DNA of 64,000 nucleotides from the NCBI GenBank assembly GCA_023634235.1, contig JAMKCF010000003.1, positions 20,492,742-20,556,741 of the forward strand. The letters are read 5' to 3'. The translations under genes and the position numbers were made by a program. The notes under the pieces were generated by a model. The model ran no database searches, had not been told where the DNA came from, and worked only from the letters and a program-made list of their open reading frames with translations. This document shows, in pieces, positions 36,230 through 48,032 of this stretch; position 1 is the first letter of the stretch, and every line of letters begins with the position of its first letter. This DNA comes from Pisaster brevispinus (lineage: Eukaryota > Echinodermata > Asteroidea > Forcipulatida > Asteriidae).

Positions 36230-37438
36230 CTTTGTACCAGGGAGGGGCCTGGGGGAATGTGCCTCCACAATTTCCAAGTACCTCCAGAATTTCCAAGTAC
36301 CTCCATGTGCACCCAACGAAAAAATCCAGATATGTTTAGTGCCCTGAAAATGAGAAAACATAGCCCTGCCCCAAAACAACATGTTGTGGTTATTTGAAAA
36401 AAGATAAGTAAAGTATGGTTTCATTTAAGGCTTCAACAGTCTGATCATGTATTTGAACTACACCTGTAGACTACTGTACATATCCATTTGGTTTTACAGT
36501 TGTTACCTATATAAGAATGTTTTGTTCTGTGATATTCAATCACTGTTTTTTAGGAATAAAAGTGGAGTCCTACTTGAGTAGTTTTATCTTCTAGTGGACT
36601 AAAAAACATTGAGTTTACAGCTTGTATCATACTGTGCTCTGTGTTATCCTTACTGGAATATAATTTGGTACATAGCTGTATGCATGGAGGAAGAACACAT
36701 TAATTTCAAAAGCAGCGATTAAGAGTTCAGTGTGGTTTTTCAACATGTAGTTAGTACATGTACATCCCAATGTTTGAACAATCTAAGTGATATTGGCTTC
36801 TTCTGATTAAGACATCAGGTAATTAGATGTCCTCCTCCATGGTATACATTTTCATGAATGCTACTTTATGTATTTGTAAGCTGTGTGGTGAACACTATAC
36901 CTATATACAAACCTGTTAGATATTAGCATGGGAATACATTTAGTCTCAATGCAAAAATACACAACAGCCTTGAGCTGTTTAACATGGTTTCACATCTGGT
37001 TCCAACGAGGGACATATTTATTTGAGTCTGAAATTTTTAATTTTCATAAATCCCAACTATTAGCAGTTGGACAGTAATGATCACCACACAGCAATTTTGA
37101 AAAACTAAATAAGAGATGATTTCAGTCACATGTTGTTAAAGTACTTTTTAAATACTTTGTACGGGTAGCGGGTAGCATCGGGGCTACTTCAGGTCTGACA
37201 CTCCTGCCCACGCGATGTCCCAGGTCCATCTTCCTAGGGTGGAACCACCTGGTAATAGGCCCGCACCCAGGGTTACGGGTATTGATGGATCTCCAGCGAG
37301 TTTGTGCAGTTGAAACACTTATTATTATAGGAAGCTGGCAGTAAACTGGACTCTGATTTTCATTGAATTGCATCACTTGTGGCCAACTTGGAGAATGGAG
37401 GACATAATGAAACTACCCTTAGTTTAAGCCAGATGCAG

Positions 37439-37635
37439 GAGTTGTGTCAGAGAAGATTAAACCAGTTAAGATGACATTCAACTATACTGTACAATCTTTG
37501 AGGATATTTTCTGAACTTGAAACCGCCACCTCAAGTAGTTGTAAACACAAGAAGCTGCAATCATCAGAAGGATACACAGGAAAATATCAAGTTTTTCAAG
37601 CATCACTACTCCCCGAATTAAATGGTTTTTATTAG
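37439..37635 (+). CDS. Candidate terminal coding exon, unknown gene
   Basis: Acceptor-like AGATGCAG (weak pyrimidine tract) then 65 codons in phase 2, ending TAG at 37633-37635: VVSEKIKPVKMTFNYTVQ, SLRIFSELETATSSSCKH, YTGKYQVFQASLLPELNG. The composition is protein-like and the phase agrees with the donor at 32751. No domain recognised. 37640-38860 after it shows nothing supportable. Confidence 0.35.
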
Positions 37636-38861
37636 GGACAAACTATGTGATTGAAATTAATCCTTTAAAAAAAAACAAAGATGCAACACCCAATTTTTTA
37701 CCAAGAGACTGCACAATTTTAAATGTTGATATTTTTGAATTTAGAAACGTTTAGGAAGAGAGTGATTTTCAAAAAGTGTTTGAAACTGACAAAATGAGCA
37801 GTTTCGTTTTTGTTTACAAAACACACATTTGAGCCTGAAGAAATACACATGCACTGTTTAGTGTTGTACATAGTTAATCATGTGGGGATTTTCTGTTGAT
37901 TGTCTCTCACTAGGAAAGAAATACAATTTTCTTGACATAGTAAACATGTACATCAAAATGGTTATAATTGGGTATTGCAACTTTCTTAATATTTAAAAAC
38001 TTGTAAACTTTTAGTAAAGACTGAATAACAGAACTGTCTAGCACAAAACTAAAGTGTATGGGGAAGTAGTTAAAAAGGTGTTCACGAGTCACCCTACAAG
38101 GCTGTAATCAGAGACTCTCACTACGCTATGTTTGAAATCTTTTAGAGTATCTCAATTGTGTGCTGCTATGAAAAATTAACTGTCACTGACTTAAACTTTA
38201 GTAAAGATTACTAAATTTTAATTGCTCTCCTGCGTCTCATTCTTGAAAAAATATTGTGTTCATGGCTTCCCTTTTTAGTATCTAAACTGCCAATTTTGTA
38301 ATGCATATTTTGTTTTCGTTCGGTGACCGGTTTGTTTTTACCGATAAGTCGTCTGTATCCGAACCTATCATGTAGTTTTGAAAAAGTTTTATGGTTATTT
38401 ACAGTGCAAAGTCATTATTGGCACTTAATCATTTTAGCAAGAATTCAAATGTCACCTTTGATTGCAAGTTTGAAATTATTTCTCATTCACAATTTATATA
38501 ACAAGTTGCGCAAAACCGTTTGTTATTCCAATCAGGGCAAACAGTACGATACCATCAAGTTCATTGTTTCGATAAAGACAAAGTTTCTGAAATCCATCCT
38601 CAGTCTAGGTTGCACATCTTTTGTAAACTATGAGCTTGTGTATAATGACTGTGGCTTGACGCACTCTACTCTTCTATTCTATGATATACTTTTATCATGC
38701 TCTTATCTTTACTTTGAGGACCAAAACATCTGATGTGAAGATTTGACGTTCAACAGTTGCTATTTATAGAAAATTAATTTCAAAGTAGCTCTCTGACAAT
38801 CTAAAGCAGTCTACTTTCTATGTCATTGTTGTACAAATTGCAACCTGAGATCAGAAACAAA

Positions 38862-38913
38862 GCTCCCTCCTCTTCTTCTCTCTCCCCTTCTCTTTCTTTC
38901 TCTCTCTCTTTCT
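38862..38913. repeat. CT-rich microsatellite
   Basis: An imperfect CTCTTTCTTCTC run of about 50 bases on the plus strand. Confidence 0.8.
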
Positions 38914-39466
38914 TAAATGCATGTCCTTCAATGACATAAGGCAGCTGTAGCTCCTGTAATGCCTTTAAATACAGACACTCTTCGTTTGTAAACATCTACT
39001 GTGTACTACACCAGCAAAATTGCAATGACAAAAAATACTCGGTGCTCCTTAGACTTTCTAAAAACTGTTGTCCTTCAATGACATAATTAATCGATGGTGA
39101 CAACTAGAGAGCTCAATGTACCAATTCCTTGTCTGAGGTTTTCTGGTGAGGAGTCTTGGTTCATGACTGATATGACAAGACTTGCTCTGTAATCGGTGAT
39201 CTCGCTGTTGAACCTTTGTCTTTGAGTTACACCGTTATTACAGTTCTTTTAAAATGTTTTTTAAGATTTTGTCTGTCAGTGTCATAATTGGTCTGTAACT
39301 TCTAGTAATATTTCTTTGTGCAAGACTGGTTCTGAAATTCATGAATTGCTTGGTATTCCTTGGTCTCTGACTAGAAAGTTTGCCCCTCAGCGACATAACT
39401 ACTTCCTATAGTGTTATTTACTATTAACTGACAACCTTTATACTAAGGCATTGGATGTCTACATAA

Positions 39467-40324
39467 GCCCTTTTCACACGACGGAAAAAACGAACAGTCT
39501 TTGCGAAATTTTACAATTTTTTGTAAAAAATTACAATTTGGGCTTTGTGTGAAAGGACAGCCTACATTCCTTGCGAAATTTTTGCAAACCTTGCGAAATT
39601 TTGTAGTAGGTCTCGACCTCCGACAAAATCTTACGCCAGCGTAATTTTTCGCAAGGAATCTAGTCAAACCTTCGTGTGAAACGATCCGTTGTTTATTGAC
39701 CGACAATCCTCGCGAAAGCAGTATTAACACGCATGCGTGAAGAACCTTCGGGAGCCGACCTTTGTGTGTTTACACACCGTTACCGGGCACTGGTCACCGT
39801 TGCGACCATTTGCCACCTCGTCCGCGATTTCCCGCCAAATATAGCTGTTTTGGGTCAAACCATCCATTTTAGATTGGGTGGTTTCCTTCTCCATAATGTT
39901 TATCAAGGCAATCGTTTCCTCGTAGCACCTAGATTTCTTGGCCTTCTTACTCTTATCTTTGGTTGATGTCTTCGCCGGTCGTTTTTTGGAGGATATTACG
40001 GGCATAGTATTATGAATGGACTCCCAAACGTCTTCGTGAGTGTCAGCCATTTTGAAGAATGTTTACATGGTTTTTTTTTTACCGCGACACACTGTGCACA
40101 CGCGACATACGTCATCATTTAACTGGTACTAGCACTGTTTAAGAACAAAAACTGTATAGTTCAGTGGTAACCAGCTAAGTCTGTACTCTCGTCTCATGGA
40201 ACATGGTCACATTTTTACTTGGTGTCGTGTGAAAGCTTGCGAAAGCGGTCAGGCGTGGGATGACTTCAGCGCTCGTTAAATTCGTCGCAAGGAATGTTGG
40301 GGTTTTTTTTCGTGTGAAAAGGGC
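39467..40324. mobile_element. Harbinger-like element with a Myb-like ORF
   Basis: Inverted ends GCCCTTTTCACACGA and TCGTGTGAAAAGGGC (the repeat may extend two bases outward as AA/TT). Internal repeats of CCTTGCGAAATTTT and TTCGTGTGAAA recur. It carries a Myb/SANT-like gene but no transposase, which fits PIF/Harbinger elements, whose second protein is Myb-like. The target duplication could not be resolved: flanks are ACATAA and TTTAGCC. Confidence 0.65.
39724..40050 (-). CDS. Myb/SANT-like DNA-binding protein of a Harbinger-like element
   Basis: ATG at 40050 (MADTHEDVWE), 108 codons. A basic stretch (KKRPAKTSTKDKSKKAKKSR, about residues 22-41) precedes CYEETIALINIMEKE, a linker, then YIWREIADEVANGRNGDQC. 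The spacing ETIALI ... W..IA ... QC is that of Myb/SANT-like (trihelix-type) domains found in the accessory protein of PIF/Harbinger transposons, which binds the ends and imports the transposase. The third helix breaks down after the QC motif, so the copy is probably truncated. Confidence 0.55.
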   Translation of the reverse strand: MADTHEDVWESIHNTMPVISSKKRPAKTSTKDKSKKAKKSRCYEETIALINIMEKETTQSKMDGLTQNSYIWREIADEVANGRNGDQCPVTVCKHTKVGSRRFFTHAC

Positions 40325-41609
40325 TTTAGCCATGCAAATTGTGAGTTTTGTCCCTATCAATGTTATCAGCAAGTGCTTGAAACATTATACATGCAGTGTG
40401 TAGGTCTGTTGGTGAAGGATGAAGACATAACAGGTTTACAGTCGGGACATAATTAAATGACAACCAGAAAACTCAACAAGTTACTATTCTTCTTCCAAAC
40501 TTCTGTGGTGAGGAGTTTTGGTTCATGACTGATATGACAAGACTCAGTGATGATTAAAGGTAGTTACAAAAAATAATAATGCAAGCAAAACAAACAAAAC
40601 CTAGTTTTAACGAGCGAGATTAAGGTACCTGTAATCACCCTCACCCACCCGGTCCAATATGCAATCGCTCGGTATCAACTTTTAACAAATAATCAAAGAA
40701 CAATTATTTAAATACAAACCAAAAAATAGGGAAACCATAAATAGCAAATTACAGCTACAAAATGTGCTCAAACTATTTTTTTAAAGAGTTTTTAACACAA
40801 ATTTGTCTTTTTTCTTTAAATCATGATGCGTTAACTTGACTACGCGCAAATGTTGGAAAGGCCCAACAGATATTTCAACACCATCCAACATTGATTACAA
40901 ATGTTTTCTGTGCATTTGCAATGATGTTTTACATATAAATGACTTCTTGTTCTACCAAGCTAGTGTCTATGATTATTCAAGCCTTTTTAATTAATTGTTT
41001 AATTAATTTTTTTAATTACTTATGTTTAATTAGTGAAAATACAATGGAGCAAAGTGTTTTCATTTAATTGTTTCTGTTTTATTTTCTCATTGTCTAAAAG
41101 TAAAAAGCAAATTGTAAAACTAATAAGAACAATAAAAATAGAGAAATACAAGTTAATTATGCAATCCACGAAATACAAAAAAAACGCGTCATAAAAAATA
41201 AAATAAAAATATACCAATGCCTAAGGACCATGCACAGAGAAAGCAAATAAATAAAAACGGAAATGAATAAAAAGTAAGTTGGGAGGCGAACCTCCATCAA
41301 ATGCACAACTTGAAAAGATAATAAAATAACAAGTGAAAGAGAACTATGAAAATATAGTAAACATAACAAAAACCAAAAATAATGATGAAAACGCTAGAGA
41401 AAAAATGGTAGAAGAGTTCATCAAAAAGTGGCTCAAAAATAAAGTAAAAATGGAACAGTAGTTCAGCAATTAAGCAATAAAATAAAAAAAATTAAAATTT
41501 TGTGGCTTCTAGTTCTAAAACAAAAATAACAATAAAGAAACAAATAAAAACGGTTCAGCAGGTCACAAATGTAAAACTAAAAATAAACACAATGAAATAA
41601 TAAGTCTGT

Positions 41610-42832
41610 TCAGCGTTCACCGCCACCGCAAGAGTCATAAGTGATAATTTTGTCCGCGGTGGAATGTTGCTGACAGACAAATTCTTTGCAAGTGGTGCAT
41701 TTGACGGAGGTTTGCTTCCCTCCTTGCCTACGAGGCGGGCATTCGCGGCAAGCACCCGAATGCTGCTGTGCCGTGGGTGGATTGAAGTTATTTTGATGTG
41801 CGTGGATTGATTTAGCCTGGGAATGGTAAACCCGAGCATGTTCATTGAGTCCAAAGTTGTACGGCGCATTCCATTGCCGGGATTGGCCAACCGCAACTCG
41901 ATTTGAGGTCTGACTAAGTCCATGATGAGGTCAGCATAGAAATCGTGGCGGGAATGGCGGGCAGTCCACTGGGGGTTCAAGGAGCCATACAACACATAGG
42001 CATTTATTGCTGCAAGGTTTATAATGTTGTAAAACACCGCCATAGACAAGCGGCTGGTTCTAGTGGAACATGAGTAGAGACTGCACAGTTGATCTATTGT
42101 GTCTACGGCACCTTTAGTCTTGTTGTAGAAATGGATAATTTCCGGATTTTGAGTGTCAGTGTTTATCTCGTTGCCATGGTGCATTGATGATGCCAACAAG
42201 ACGCTCCTTCTCTCCTTTGGAATGAAGGAGACAAGCGTCGTCTCGCCACTAAATAGAAAAACGGACGATTTTGCAGCTCTCTTTTTAAAATTTTTTGGAC
42301 GAACTTCATGTGGAATCTTCCTTCTATTCTCCTTGATTGTCCCAACCAAAGTCATTTTGTTTTTCAGCAAATCGCATAGCAGAGCAGCACTCGTAAAATA
42401 ATTGTCCGTCGTGACATTTCTTCGGGTGCCGTACAATGGTTGAACAAGTTGCTTGACAACGGTTGACCCAAGATTCTTTGCCGGCCCATTCGGTCCCTTC
42501 CCAAGTTATGGAATAATGTTCAGTACGTAGTGAGTGTCCACGTCCACGTTCAGCCAGAACTTGATCCTGTATTTGGCTGGCTTACTTGGCATGTATTGCC
42601 GAAACGGACATCTTCCTCTGAAGGCAAGCAACTGTTCGTCGACTGTCACGCATTCGCCAGCACTATAATGGCGATGGCAGGAGGTGGCGAACTCATCAAA
42701 AATCAAGCGAATGGGGGCAAACTGCTCTGCGGTCTTGTCTTGTGGTTTTGTCGTCAAAACGGAGCATAGTCAAAATGTCCTGGAACCGAGTACCAGACAT
42801 GGTGGCCAAGCATAGTGGTCGGGAATAAGGAC
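41610..42832 (-). pseudogene. piggyBac transposase, C-terminal part (split gene)
   Basis: DDE_Tnp_1_7 (piggyBac) core read on the minus strand from 42832: MSGTRFQDILTMLRFDD, CVTVDEQLLAFRGRCPFRQY (first catalytic Asp), RNVTTDNYFTSAALL (second), then NKTKGAVDTIDQL (third), and MAVFYNIINLAAINAYVL. One in-frame TAA near 42503 stands where a tyrosine is expected. A frameshift near 41755 puts the Cys-rich end (CRECPPRR, CTTCKEFVCQQH) in another frame, finishing at TGA 41610-41612. The N-terminal part continues beyond the LTR retrotransposon at 52322-52992: the two halves meet in frame at the duplicated AGGAC target. The gene was already, or has since become, inactive. Confidence 0.9.
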
Positions 42833-43005
42833 TGTAATGCCTCCTGCTCGCATTTAGAGAGAGAGAGGGACTCAGCTTATGTCATGAAATTTGGTAGTTT
42901 TAATCATGTTAACACTTGGCAGCCATGTTGATGGAAAGGTACATGAGTGAGGGGTTGAACTCTAGAGGGCGCTAGTCCTGTATGTATGCATGTGTGAATG
43001 TGACA
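42833..43005 (-). repeat. 3' LTR of the Ty3/gypsy element
   Basis: 173 bp, TGTAATGCC...GAATGTGACA on the plus strand. It differs from the other LTR at two bases (C versus G near 42849, A versus C near 42889). Confidence 0.95.
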
Positions 43006-43018
43006 TCCGCTCTTCTTT
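43006..43018 (-). other. Polypurine tract
   Basis: The minus strand reads AAAGAAGAGCGGA immediately before the 3' LTR, the expected position for plus-strand priming. Confidence 0.7.
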
Positions 43019-43238
43019 AAAGATTAATACAATGGAAATGAAGATTAATCTAAAATCACTTAAATCAAATGTTCATTAATCCAGTTATTCCTTCGAAAGT
43101 GCAGTCCTCAAGAAAAACATTGTTCTGTTTATAAGAGTCCAGGTTGATTAAACTTTCAAATTAAACTGTTCTTTATTGTATGACTGTGTGTCTGTTTGTG
43201 TGTGTATTTGTTTTGTTTAGTCACATGATGGTATGTTG

Positions 43239-43814
43239 TTACAAATCAAGTCTGTTTGGCTTGTTGACTCTTCTGCCTGATCGGGTCACTGTCTGCGTTC
43301 CTGAGGGGCGGTTAGAAAGTGGTCTGCTCTGGGGTTTTGAAGGAGCATTGTGATCAGGAGTTGGTGTGGTAGATCTCAGAGGAGCTGGTCGCAGATGAAT
43401 CCTGTTTCGTCTGAGCTGACTTCCACTTTCTGTTTCCACATTGTAGGATCGAGGAGTAGTTGATTTGCTCACGACTCTACCTTGGCTCCAGGTTTTGTTA
43501 ATCGGATTTTGGATGTAGATGGGTTGGTCGTTGAGGAGTTCTTGGATTGGGGTACTGATAGAGCATCTGTTGTAGTATTTAGTTTCTGAAGACTGGTCTG
43601 CCTGCAGTCTTTCTCGCACATCATCACGATCTGGTGGGGGGGTGATGTACTGAAGGTAGTGTCGTCTTGTACTTCCGTCTATTCAGTAGCTCAGCAGGGG
43701 ATGCCAGGTTTGACTTGAGTGGAGTGGCACGGAGAGTTAGGAGGGCTAAGTTGGGATCGTCCCCTGACTCTCGACATTTGGTGAGGATTCTCTTCACTGT
43801 TTGGATGTGTCTTT
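43239..43814 (-). pseudogene. Integrase C-terminal region, frameshifted
   Basis: Continues the integrase after a frameshift near 43815: the ERHIQTVKRIL segment with the expected catalytic Glu, then LALLTLRATPL and SPAELLNRR, lie in one frame. Another lesion separates these from the final frame (43619-43239), which reads QPIYIQNPINKTWSQGRVV and ends in a basic tail. Confidence 0.8.
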
Positions 43815-44748
43815 CGATGAATCTCTGGGGTAGTAGGGTGAAGAAGTCTGAATCCGAAAACCGTACTGCTGTGCTAGGGCTCGGAATTGGGAAGAGGTGA
43901 ACTGCGTGCCATTGTCACATACGATAACCTCTGGGATGCCTTGTTCGGCAAAGAGCACACGTGAAACTCTTGTGATGGTGCTGGCGGTGAGGTTATCAAG
44001 TTTGCGGATAAACAGAAATTTTGAGTAATAATCCGCAATGATCAGGTACCAGACCTTGTCATGGTGGAAGAGGTCAGCTCCCAGGGTGTGCCATGGACGA
44101 GGTGGGACTTCCATACTGATCATTGGTTCACGCTGTTGAGAACGCTGGTATTTCTGGCATGCATGGCAAGTTGTCACCATATTGTCGATGTCTTTGTATA
44201 TACCTGGCCAGTAGACACAAGATTTTGCACGCAGCTTACACTTGTCAATGCCCTGGTGACCGCTGTGGATCTGTTGCAGTATGTTCTGTCGCAGTGAATT
44301 TGGAATCACGATTCTACTGCCAACCAGGACTGTGCCGTCTTCTATAGCTACGTCATCTCGGACTGACCAGTATGGTCTGATGGAGCGTTGAATTTTCTTG
44401 ATGCTGTCAGGCCAGCCGTCTGTGACTTGTTGTTTCAGCAGCTGGAGGGTCATGTCTGTGGCTGTTTCCTGCCTTATCAGCTCCAACTTTGTTGGTGTCA
44501 CACTTACGACATGGTGTATACGGACTTTCATCTCTGGTATCTCATGCTTTTCCACAGGGGAGAGTCTTGAGAGTGCATCCGCAACGACCATCTCTTTACC
44601 AGGCTTGTAATGTATTTCAATATCGTAAGCCTGTAGACGCAGAAGTATGCGCTGAAGTCGAGGTGGGGCCTGCATTAAGTTCTTCTTGTGGATATGTTGG
44701 AGTGGGCGGTGGTCACTTTCCACAAGGAATCGTCTGCCATACAGGTAA
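43794..44748 (-). pseudogene. RNase H end and integrase of the Ty3/gypsy element
   Basis: Begins with the end of RNase H (VESDHRPLQHI, PPRLQRILLRLQAYD, DALSRL). The HHCC zinc finger follows (HSGHQGIDKCKL ... CHACQKYQ), then the rve core with WHTLGADLF (first Asp) and VIVCDNGTQFTS (second Asp). The frame shifts near SSPYYPRD before the third acidic residue. The gene is cut at 44748 by the PIF/Harbinger-like element. Confidence 0.93.
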
Positions 44749-47700
44749 GGGAAGACACTAAAAACATTTTACTCGGCATCCCGCGTCGTGCCGCGGCGCT
44801 CCCGCAAAGCGCCGCGGTGGACTTTGCCACCCGGCTTTTCTGCGGCGCACTGCTGGCTCGAGACCTCATTATCGAAGTCCTTTGTACTTGAAGTCATGAA
44901 TATGTAACAACAAAAACCAGTAGAGCATGCCGCGGCTCTCATGCGGCCGGCCGGGAACATCCCGCAAAGGCTGCGGTCACACTGTGGATATAGAGATCGG
45001 AGTGATAAAAGGTGTTCCAGATAAACAATCTTTGTCAGAGGTTAAAGACCTTACGATCGCACTACTGTTTTAGTGTTTTTTTTGCAAGGTAGAATTGGCT
45101 GAATTTATTACCATGGACGAAGTGTAACCACACATTTTTCTTTCAGTTCGGAAAGCTACCCAGGGATGAGATTTATTCAACTTTGAAAACGGACTTTATT
45201 TGCAGTTCCGACTTTTTAAATCTCTGACTTTACCAAGTTGACTTTCGAAGTTCCGACATTTAACTTTCCGACATTTAAAATAACAATAAAATCATATAAG
45301 TTTTGAATACTTTGGATTTAAATACAACAGTTCTTGCTCTGTAGTCTGTGTTGTGTCACGTTTTTCTTTTTCATTGTAGGCCACGCCATCTCTACTTTGC
45401 ACGTGGCACGGCCATGTGGTGGCCGTCAGCAGGTAGATCGAATTTCTTTCCGAGCCCCTGCACACACACACAAGTGTGTAAACACCTCCAATCGGGGACC
45501 TCCTATTGTCCCACTTTTGTTTGGACTCTAACTTTTTGGCAACAGCTCCCATTGGTTTTGTACACAATTTCCAACTGGGGACCTTTAGCCAACCGGGGAC
45601 CCTATTGTCCTCTTTTGTTATAGGTCCCCGGTTTGAATGTGAAAACAAACTCACACACACACACACTGCTATGGTACAATACAGTGCTGTACAGCAAGTC
45701 CAAAGTCCGCGCACTGATCGGCCTGTGATAAATTACCATATTCATAACAAAACTTGGCTAGACTCCAACTCAGCTTGTGTTCATGAGCCGTGTGAAAAAA
45801 ATAGCTGCACAGTTTGGTGCGTCTGCGGATCCTGTACTATACACAGTCTCGAAGTAAGCCTATTCAAGCACCTGATTGATTGGACGAGATCAGTTTGTAC
45901 GATGTGCATTAAATCAATTAATACGCAAGAAAAAGGCAAGAATGGCTAAAACATAAACATTACATATAGTAATGAAAAATGCCCATGGACGACGAACTAT
46001 AAATTCGCTTTAGTAGAAGAAAGAAACTATGTTAAACTAAAGCTATTAGATAAAATTAGCCAGCACCTGCAAAGAATTGATCTGAATTACACTTTTGCCA
46101 ACAGTTTTCTCTTATGATTGGAAACATATGTATCTCCAACGAACCTGTACTCCAACCAGTTCGTATGTGAACCAACTTGCGTTTAGATTGTTGTGATCGT
46201 AAAGTTTTGACATTTTCGCTACAGAAAAAAATAGTTTTACAGATATTTCCAAGGAAGGGGGCTGTAGTTTTTGTGCCAATAATTCTCTAACTACTTCAAT
46301 TAAAAACAGTATTTACAAATAACCATGGAAGTATAACTCGGGGAACTTGACAAGTATTTCCAATTAAACAGGAATATAATATTATAACTGAGACAGAATT
46401 TTCCACAAATAAAAATTTTGCGAATTGATCAAAATTGATATTACTTACATGTCAATTGTTCGATAAGCTTGTTAGAATATTACATCAAATATGTTTTTTT
46501 TATCGGTCCTGTCTGTCGGAGAGAAAAAAGTTAACCTGCCAAAATGACTGACAGCCCGTTCGCTGCCGACTTTTAATACCGTTGAATTGTATTACATACT
46601 CTCTCCTTTGTGCGCCGCCTTTCACAAGTTGATCCCGTCCTGAAGAAAATAATGCCAACTTCAAGCACCCGAGAAAAAGTGTTTTTGTCGTTTTTGGTTT
46701 TAGAAAGAGTTTGTTTGCAACCTGCAAAAGGCTAACGAACAACAAGTGGACATTTTGTGTCGGAAGCTTATTTTGATGCAGCATTTAAAATAAGGGAGAA
46801 CTGATTCATACGTGGTTTTCAGACTCAATCACACAATTCTACTTAATCGTAAATCAAAAGAAGTGGTGTCATACATTTTTTGTTGTTGGGGATCCTCACT
46901 CTAGATTTAACGGCAAAAAAATACATAGTAGGTTTCTTTGCTTGAAGTTTATGTGACCCATAACATTACTACACACATGTATGCTGGACTTATATTTTAA
47001 TATTAATAACTACAATACCGCTTAAATTGCAAAAACAATTATTAAAATCAATGTTCGCTGACAAAGTCTTAATGCTATCACAAAACGAATCTCCAAACAA
47101 CACTCAACGGACAAGCCGCCATCTTAATAAAACGCGTGGATAAACATCGGAGCTTTACGTCGGCTTGCTTATTTCATTCATTTAAGGAAACCTTGGGCAA
47201 TGTTTTTATCATTTATAAAATAACAAGATATTCAAAGTGGGAATGAAAACAATGGACGTAACATTTCCAAAATACCTCAAACTTCTAAATTTGCGAGGGG
47301 TTGTCACAGCTCACTACAACTTACAAGCAGGCTTAAATATTGTTACAGTGAAACCTATCTGAAAGACACCATGCAAAAATAGTACCCTGGATTACTCTTA
47401 AGAAGGTGCGTTAAAAGCACTGGCAGTTTGGGTCAGTTGTACATCTGAGATGAATCAACGGAACTTAAAATACAAGTTTTGTAACTGAAATTACACGAAG
47501 TATTATTATTTTAATGCCAAGATACCGATAGCACTTGCGCAAGACTCGATTAATTTTTTGGAGCAGTTATCACGTACGCTAAAGTGGAGGAATGAACTAT
47601 TTAATAGGTTAGGTTTATCTAATCAAAAAAGGGTAAATGAACGGTGTTGTTCAACAAAATCGTTCCGTACATTGTTACATTTTGTTTCTGTTCCTGCGTT

Positions 47701-48032
47701 ATACAATGCCGTCTCATTTGTTTGGCCGGCCGGCAACATCATAGCGGACCGGGATCACAGCAAATCACAAAGGAGATACGTAACATACGTTGAGGTAATT
47801 GTGGTGCGTGTGGTTTTGTATGGTCGGCCGATCCGCAGCGCGCCGCAAGGGAGCCGCGATCTCTACAAATGCGTTCAACTGTAAACATCCCCTTAGATCC
47901 TCATGAATATGCAATTACGCCCATTGGAGGTTCGGCCGCACTTGGCCGCGATTCGGCGGGCCGCGGCCGCGACGCTGCGGTATTGCACGGCCCGCCGCGG
48001 CGCGCCGAGTAAAATGTTTTTGGTGTCTTCCC
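44749..48032. mobile_element. PIF/Harbinger-like DNA transposon inside the retrotransposon's RNase H
   Basis: Inverted ends of about 29 bp start GGGAAGACAC(T/C)AAAAAC and share CATTTTACTCGGC, with one mismatch. They are flanked by 3-bp duplications, TAA (44746-44748 and 48033-48035). Removing it restores the RNase H frame at YLYG. A TWA target and GGG ends are characteristic of PIF/Harbinger. At 3284 bp no Harbinger transposase or Myb gene is recognisable, so it is non-autonomous. Both inner ends are unusually GC-rich with CCGCGG/GCCGGCC motifs (44770-44990 and 47720-48010), unlike the AT-rich middle. Confidence 0.88.
45640..45860 (+). repeat. Segment shared with element 3 (62040-62290, inverted)
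   Basis: TTACCATATTCATAA, then CTTGGCTAGACTCCAACT, GTTCATGAG and TGCGGATCCTGTACTATACA match the minus strand of 62040-62290 with substitutions. A CA microsatellite lies just before it (45649-45666). It has no coding call; possibly a promoter-type module carried by both elements. Confidence 0.55.

Larger units (their letters stand above)
39060..40560 (+). repeat. Direct repeat pair split by an insertion
   Basis: CATAATTAA...TGACAACYAGARARCTCAA followed by GGTTCATGACTGATATGACA occurs near 39080-39180 and again near 40450-40545. The Harbinger-like element at 39467-40324 sits between the two copies. Confidence 0.5.

Noticed and set aside
37140..37290. Fragment of ribosomal RNA gene
   Set aside because: GC-rich and slightly rRNA-like in texture, but no conserved rRNA block can be matched; no call made.
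38323..38733. Plus-strand frame of 136 codons
   Set aside because: GTG start, low-information hydrophobic composition, no homology recognised.
43667..44891. Several plus-strand frames over the integrase and RNase H region
   Set aside because: They are antisense shadows of the minus-strand retrotransposon genes.
45292..45949. Overlapping frames of about 140 codons on both strands inside the PIF/Harbinger-like element
   Set aside because: Neither resembles a Harbinger transposase or Myb protein; part of the region is a shared non-coding module and a CA repeat.
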